Source: Thamnaconus septentrionalis (lineage: Eukaryota; Chordata; Actinopteri; Tetraodontiformes; Monacanthidae). Taken from it: 64,000 nucleotides of DNA. A model generated the notes under the pieces. It was not told the DNA's origin. It made no database searches and saw only the letters and a list, made by a program, of their open reading frames with translations. The position numbers were made by a program, and so were the translations under genes. Numbering within the stretch: the stretch's first letter is position 1; every line of letters starts with the position of its first letter. Below are positions 57,938 to 64,000 of the stretch, one piece after another. Location of the stretch: NCBI GenBank assembly GCA_009823395.1, contig CM020507.1:5522501-5586500 (forward strand), in the 5' to 3' direction.

Positions 57938-58605
57938 GGAAGTGACTTGGCTTTGTAGGTCCTCACCGGCCCTCTTGCTAGAAGGTCTGTCTTTTTTCGC
58001 GGACGATTCCATGACGTTACCCTGACGTCATGTCAAACCATGACCTCAAACTGAGCCGTTAAAACCTCAGCTGCCGTAGGTGGAGCTCTGGGCGGACGCT
58101 TCGCAGTCACGCTGGAAGAACGCCCAAAGGCCCCCTTTAATTAGAGCCGCCGGTGTTTTCTCAGCAACACAGGGTGGAAAAAAATGGGAAGGCGCTTCAA
58201 TGATTTCCTTTGAAAAATTGATTCCGAATTTATTAGGGGCTCCTGCGCGGGTGTCATATACAGTCCCAGCCCTCCCTTGCCTCTAAAATCCTAAATCTCT
58301 CAGGCAGAAGCTTTTAAAACTTCAAATGCGGTGAGATCTGCTTACATATGTCATGCTATAGCCCATATAGCCTGCTGTAACGCCCCCCCTTTACTTTCCA
58401 GCGTGCGTTCAGAAAGAGAGGAGGGGGCTCACAGTTAAAGCTGTCTGGCTTTCCCATCAGAGGCTGCGCTCAGCTCAGGTGGCTCCGGAAACCATCAGCA
58501 GCTCCAGGATCCTTAATGAAGGAGCCCAACGGCTTGGCAGAGAAAGCAGTTTGCTGATGCTCTGTTGGTTTGGTGGAGGAGGTGGGAGGAGGGGCATGTC
58601 TCAGA

Positions 58606-58790
58606 GGGCGGAGCCAGCAACACCTGGCTGGGAGTGTTGTCACGAACCTGGATGAGATCTGAGTGCCCTTTCTGACATCACAAAGGGCTGACGAACTGAA
58701 TTTCGCCAATTTCTGGAGTGTTCACCGGCAGTCATTTTTAGAAAGCGTACAAAAAGAACTGAATTTTGCAGAGTGTGGGACCTTTAAGAC
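58606..58790. repeat. Dispersed repeat, copy 2
   Basis: Same block order as 49361-49500: GGGCGGAGCCA, GTCACGAACCTGG, CCTTTCTGACATCACAAAGG, then AATTTCGCCAATTTCTGGAG. Longer at the right end than copy 1. Confidence 0.6.
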
Positions 58791-60312
58791 ATCACTGCTC
58801 AACTTCAAAGCGAGATTACAGTCAAATGGTTTTTGGACTCATGCACATGTGGAGCGGGTGCCTTGAAAACGCTCTCTGCTGCCTTATGCCAACATTCAGA
58901 TCATTGCAGCTTATTCCTAATCCAGATTTTAAAAATTAGTGCCCCTATATAAAACTGGCAGCTGTTGTCATCGGCAGCAGCAGCAGCAGCAGCAGAGCTG
59001 AACTGAGCTGAGCTGAGCTGAGCTGTGCTGAGCTCACCTGTGATTTAGTGCACACAGCGAGGAAACCATAGACGCTATAAAGGAGCAGCAATGCAGCTCG
59101 GAGCTGCTGCCTCTTTAAAGCTGTCCAGTGTTACTAAATTTTAATCAAACATTTGGAGTCTCGGGTGTCATGGCAGGCTGAAACACATGCAACAGGTGTA
59201 TGCAGATAAGACAGAGATCGCCTGCGAGTCCGAAAGCTGGTTGGACGGCAGCCTGCAACCGCTCCCTCAGTATTAATATATCATGTGTCCAACACAGGCA
59301 GCGCAGCAAACACAACTCATGCAAGGTTATGGTTTCAAAACACAATAGCAAATGCATTAAAGGACACGCGGAACTAGGTCAGTCATCCATAGTCATTTTT
59401 GGTATGAACATGTAAAAATGCACAATTCCTGATGTGCAAAAGAAAGAATAGACACAACGCACTGCACTTCTCAGTCCAAAACATTTCATTTGTCATCAGG
59501 TTGGTTTGTTTCATTGAAACAGCTGCACACACTGCTGTCTTACAGCCAATCAAAGGCTCCGTCAGCATGTGATGGGAGACTTCCTGGAAAACTCAGTCCC
59601 TCTGAAGCAAAAGTCTCCACTTGTGTGATCTTCAAATGCGACTCGGCTCCCACTGCTTTTTAACTGAAAAATTTTAAAATCAACACACTTCTGTTGGGTT
59701 TATTTTTCTAGTCGCAGTTTCAATTTGATGCAAGTTAACGATTGGCAGTGAAGCGGCACTGAACGGCGGATGCGGGCCATGTGACTGGCGGAGTTGACGG
59801 GTGGATCGACAGCAGCTGGGCTCAGTAGCCAATAAGGAGGAAGCCCCGCCTCCTCGTCACAGACACTCGAAACAGGCAGGAACTGCCAAAGCTGTCGCAT
59901 CAATACGCTATCTGAATGTTTCCATGCAAAAATCCCAGTGGAATCATTTTGTTCCCCACCAGAAAGAAATTAAGCTGAGCCAAGAATATGAAAAGACTCT
60001 TTTGTTTTTCCTCCTGCCATTTTTTCTTTCCTGAAATATTTTTTCTTGCTGTTTCAAAAATAAACTCCTGCCATCGAGTTGCACCCTGAAGATTTCCAAA
60101 CTGATTTAAGTGACGTTGAGCTATTAGCGCGTAGTTTCCTTTTTTTAACACGACTACTTTACCTCCTGTCAGCGCAGGAAGCCCTGAGAACCGCGGAGGC
60201 CCGGACCACAGAGGGCCCACAGGAAGTGGATATTGTTTCTGCGGCCGCCTGGTTCGGCCGCTCAGGTCGTTTTTTTACGCACATTAACTCTGATGGGGCG
60301 CGAGAAGAGGAC
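58791..60312. other. Gene-free intergenic stretch
   Basis: Contains (CAG)n at 58975-58994 and (GAGCT)n at 59005-59030. No gene recognised. Confidence 0.55.
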
Positions 60313-60378
60313 AGAAGAGAAGAGAAGAGAAGAGAAGAGAAGAGAAGAGAAGAGTCTCTCTCTCTCTCTCTCTCTCTT
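60313..60378. repeat. (AGAAG)n followed by (TC)n
   Basis: A purine-only pentanucleotide array switches abruptly at 60354 to a pyrimidine-only (TC)n, so the two halves are partly self-complementary. Confidence 0.93.
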
Positions 60379-61095
60379 CGCCGTCATCAGTGTCAAAGAT
60401 ATATATAGTGTTACATTACCCAGCGCAATACTGCTCCCTTGAATTGGAGCAATAATCACCCCACGTACAACGTCGCTTGAATGATTTTTTTTTAAAGTGC
60501 AGCAGGGGCGTAAATCTGGCCCTCCGTCATTGTAACATGTGCAGCTGAGCAGCACATGTTAAAGGACCTCCTGCCGCCTCAGAAAATAAAAAAAGGGCCC
60601 TCTTGATAGATTTCTTGCAGGTGGAGCAGATGCACAAAGGCACGATGACGGCCGGTGCAAACATGAACCTGATGTTTAGCCTGACCTCTCTGGGTGCTCG
60701 ACCCCGGCGTCCCGGAGGAAACGATGCTTGTTGCTTGTTAGTTTTGTGTCTTTTATCTGCGGCCGGTCGGTCGGTCGGTCGGTCGACTTTCAGGTAGACG
60801 TCAGTAGCTACAGCGTGAAAACATCCTCGGCCTCGCCGCTGCAGGGAGAGCATGTTGAGCCTCGAGGCGCACAAGAGCCTAATAGCTTGAAGCATCTCTC
60901 ACTTTAGGATTTCTTCTCTTTTTTTTTAGGATTTATGTTGTGATCAAGCTGCATTTCAAAGTGCCAAAAACAATATAGAGAGACAACACCGAAGGTTCTA
61001 CATTCTGCCCCCATTGTTGTGTGGAGTAACGCACTGAGAGTGTAAAGTGATTCGCACAAGGTTAATGTTTTGTCTTCCATTTGGTGCTGGTGAAG
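60379..61095. other. Gene-free intergenic stretch
   Basis: Contains a short (GGTC)n at 60764-60785. Nothing else recognised. Confidence 0.55.
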
Positions 61096-61228
61096 TGGAT
61101 GGATGGATGGATGGATGGATGGATGGATGGATGGATGGATGGATGGATGGATGGATGGATGGATGGAAGGATGGATGGATGGATGGATGGATGGATGGAT
61201 GGATGGAAGGATGGATGGATGGATGGAT
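61096..61228. repeat. (TGGA)n tetranucleotide array
   Basis: About 33 units with two GGAA variants spaced by 40 bases. Open frames over it are artefacts. Confidence 0.96.
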
Positions 61229-64000
61229 CAGAAACAAAGACCTTTAGTCTTGCAACAGATCCTGGTCTCGGTCCAAATCTCTTGGAATAAATTTTTGGCA
61301 TTTGGACATTTTTGACCGTATTTTATCGACACCGACTTTATTGTCAATGTACATAAAAAAGGAGGAAACTTTGTTTCACCCCTAGAATGTCGCTCCACTT
61401 TTTTTAACGGATCCCATTCTGTTTGTCAGACTAAATCCGGCAATCTCTCTCTTCTGCCAGCAAAGGAAGAAAAAAAACTTTGAAAAATGATTCTGCATTT
61501 TCTACAGGAATATGAATAAAAAACGGTTGTTATTAAATTCTACACGTGTGCATTTTGTCTGCGCACAGTGTGGACGTCCTTTGGCACACGTGACCCATGA
61601 TTTGTGTTGTGCAGCACCGAAGCAAAATCAGCCGCTAAAGCCTCCGCCTGAACGCGAGCGCACCTCCATGCCTGCAGACGCTGTGATCAAAGACAGACTG
61701 ACTGTTGTTTCTGCTGCAAACAGACTCACAGGTGACGTGCTGGATGAGTCGAGTGTCGGCGCTCCACTTCAGAGGTGGCATCCCCTCGGCGTCACGCAGT
61801 TTTCCCCCCACAAAACACTTTTCGTGCAGCCCTGTAAAGGAAAGAAAAGAGAGAAAAGTCCTGTAAAAGTTTAAAGGTGAAGTCAAATACGGAGGGTTTT
61901 AATTTTCACCCACCGGCGTTGGACTCCAAACCCGCACACTTTCTCCTACCGAGGCAGCCGATCTGGGGGGAGGAAATGAAAAGAAATATTAATGTGCACA
62001 CTCTGACTTATATTTCTATGGGTGTAACCTAAATATGGGACTTAGCGATGAGGGATGGCAGCCGTTTTCACACACACATTGTTTCTCCCACCTCCCCCAC
62101 AAAGGCCCCATTGTGCATTAAATCTTAACAAAATATTTTCTGAGTCTTCTCATATATTCTACGCATGAAAATAAATGTCCCAGTAATCCCAGTGCATTGT
62201 GACATCACATGCCCGCTAGACCGTTCAGCATCCATCTTGCCGACCTCCCGCGGAAAGCGTTTTCAAATCCAAATAACTTTCCAACGGCTCGAGCAGTACA
62301 AGAGATTTAAGCCTGTCGCAAAGTGAGAAGAGCAGGACAGCGAGTCAATGAGCGGAGAAGCGCCGCTCGCACCGTCGGACGGCACTTTCACATTTTACAC
62401 GGACGGACGTTTGCATCTCGCTTTTCTCAGTCAGCAGCATGTTTCTAATTCACCTCAGACCTTCAGCAGATGAATGATGAACGTGGCTGGTGGTGACATA
62501 GACACAGCTAACGTCTCAAACCAACAGGAAGCTTTGAGCTGCAGCTGAATTAGCTGCAGCAAATCTGATTGGTCCGATTTGATTTAAAAACAGAAACAAA
62601 AAACTTGCTCCGTCACTTTTTGAGCAGATGACGCCGCCAAAGATCCGACGAAATCCTCCCACGCATATAAACGTATTGCTGCTCATCTTTTAAAACGCCA
62701 CTTGCTTTTTCTTTTTTTTACCTTGCAAATGTCATGTTTATGAAAAACAGACGGATCGTATAGGGACATCCGTGACTCTTCCCGGACCTCAAAGTTTTGG
62801 GGCAAGCAGATTTGGCCTTATCAATGTGTGGGAGAGGCAGAAAAGATGACAGAGACGTGAAGAAAAGATAAAGAAAAAAGATTCTTTGGATAAGAGCAAT
62901 TCAGCTACGGAGCCCTCAACCTTCCCACCGACCTCCCGCTGACACGGACAGACACTCCTCTCGCGTTTCTCCGTGTCCTGAAAATCTTCAAACGGCCGGA
63001 GAGAGATAAGAAATGGGAACCAGTTTCTTCACACTGTATTGTACAGGAAACACAATGTGTTGATGGCACAACAGAGAGAATAGCACAGGCGCTGTTGACT
63101 AAACAGAGGCAAAGTGTCACAGTGGCAGCAGGCTTCTGTCGGAGCAACTCCAAGGTTAAAGCCTCGCCCTGCGGCCCCGCAGTCGTGGCCACGCCCACCG
63201 CTGGGGCCACACTCACCGCCGTGGCCACACCCATCACCAGGACAACGGTCGCTGCGCCTCAATTCAGCCCATCGGACCCATTCTGCTGTTAAAATGTCAT
63301 TAAAAAAAATGAAACTTTTCTTTCTGCAAACACACTTGTCGGGTCTTCAAGGTTGCATCATCCTCAGCTTTTTTCAGCATGTAAACGTATTAATTCGAAA
63401 ATAGAGCATGTGGGAAACTTTTACCAGAGTGAAGAATTTCAGAAAACTCTGCTTTACTGTTTGTATGTTTGGGTTTTTTTTTTTTGGTTTGTTTATCCCT
63501 TTGATTTGACATCATCTTTTTCTTACAGGGTTTGATTTCTGGTAGGATTTTTTATTTTTGTTTTGTTCAAGATTTAAATTCCGTCATATTTGAGTCTAAA
63601 AGCTGCGTTGATGTTTGTACGAGCGAACAACGCCAAGCGACATTTGGTGCCCCAAATCTCTTGGTCTTGTCTTGGTCTTGATGCTCTCTAGTCTTGATAA
63701 TGTCTCGGTCTCACACTCAGTTGGTTGGTGCAGTCATGACTACAACACCACCCTCTCTGTTCTGTCTTTACTCTGTGATATTTCCACGAGAGCGTCCGGA
63801 GGCTGGACAGGCAGGGTGACGCAACATGACAAACCATAGCGGAGAGGAAGCGGCAGGATTGGGGGGATGGGGGTATGGGGGCAGGGGTGTTCATAGCCTC
63901 ATCAGAGTGACTCCTTTGTGATCAGTGTGTCACTTCAGTCCACGCTGTGCAGGCGCTGTGTTTGCCTGCGGCCTGTACGCTATCAGTCAGTGCACATTTG
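61229..64000. other. Gene-free intergenic stretch to right edge
   Basis: No gene recognised. 61335-61395 (ACTTTATTGTCAATGTACAT then GAAACTTTGTTTC) and 63650-63750 (TCTTGGTCTTGTCTTGGTCT then GTCATGACTACAACAC) resemble known fish dispersed repeats, from recollection only. A short imperfect repeat of GTGGCCACGCCCA-like units lies at 63185-63235. Confidence 0.45.

Noticed and set aside
62905..63237. 110-residue minus-strand frame rich in Val/Ala
   Set aside because: Driven by an imperfect GTGGCC repeat; no domain.

Overview
The window is nuclear DNA of a bony fish, probably a percomorph-type teleost. The evidence is a vertebrate SWI/SNF ATPase gene split into many small exons, very abundant (CA)n/(TG)n microsatellites, and dispersed repeats of types common in fish genomes (an L2-like LINE tail, a tRNA-promoter SINE, pogo-like and hAT-like non-autonomous DNA elements). 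I see no prokaryotic, organellar or viral gene set.

Left third (1 to about 22060): one gene on the minus strand, smarca2 (BRM, the ATPase of BAF/SWI-SNF chromatin remodelers). I rebuilt 27 coding exons (exons 2-28) by matching translated segments to the family and requiring AG/GT borders and matching codon phase. They join into one open frame of 4107 nt (1369 codons) from the ATG at 20831 to the donor at 639-640. It holds the proline/glycine-rich N-terminus, QLQ domain, polyglutamine tract, HSA, BRK, both helicase lobes and most of the SnAC region. The C-terminal part (basic/AT-hook region and bromodomain, roughly 200 residues in relatives) lies beyond the left edge. SMARCA2-type rather than SMARCA4-type residues support the paralogue call. 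A non-coding first exon and a TATA-less promoter (CCAAT, GC box, ETS site) lie near 21860-22050, with a CpG-rich block at the start of intron 1.

Introns carry an L2-like LINE 3' end (intron 15), a pogo-like element with TA-flanked inverted termini (intron 10), a hAT-type terminus (intron 18), two perfect hairpins (intron 23), a long (TA)n (intron 22) and several (CA)n arrays. Read on the mRNA strand the last are (UG)n; one abuts the acceptor of exon 28 and another follows a weak exon 26 donor.

Right two thirds (22060 to 64000): no convincing protein-coding gene. It is the upstream flank of smarca2. In vertebrates the DMRT1-DMRT3-DMRT2 cluster usually lies on that side across a gene-poor interval, so this is probably part of that desert. 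It contains microsatellites, (TGGA)n arrays that begin at SINE- or LINE-like tails, one hAT element with an 8-bp target duplication, other dispersed repeats, and complex-sequence stretches that are candidates (unproven) for conserved regulatory elements. No undescribed multi-gene system is visible; the most testable novelties are the splice-site repeat architecture, the perfect hairpins and the upstream ORF.
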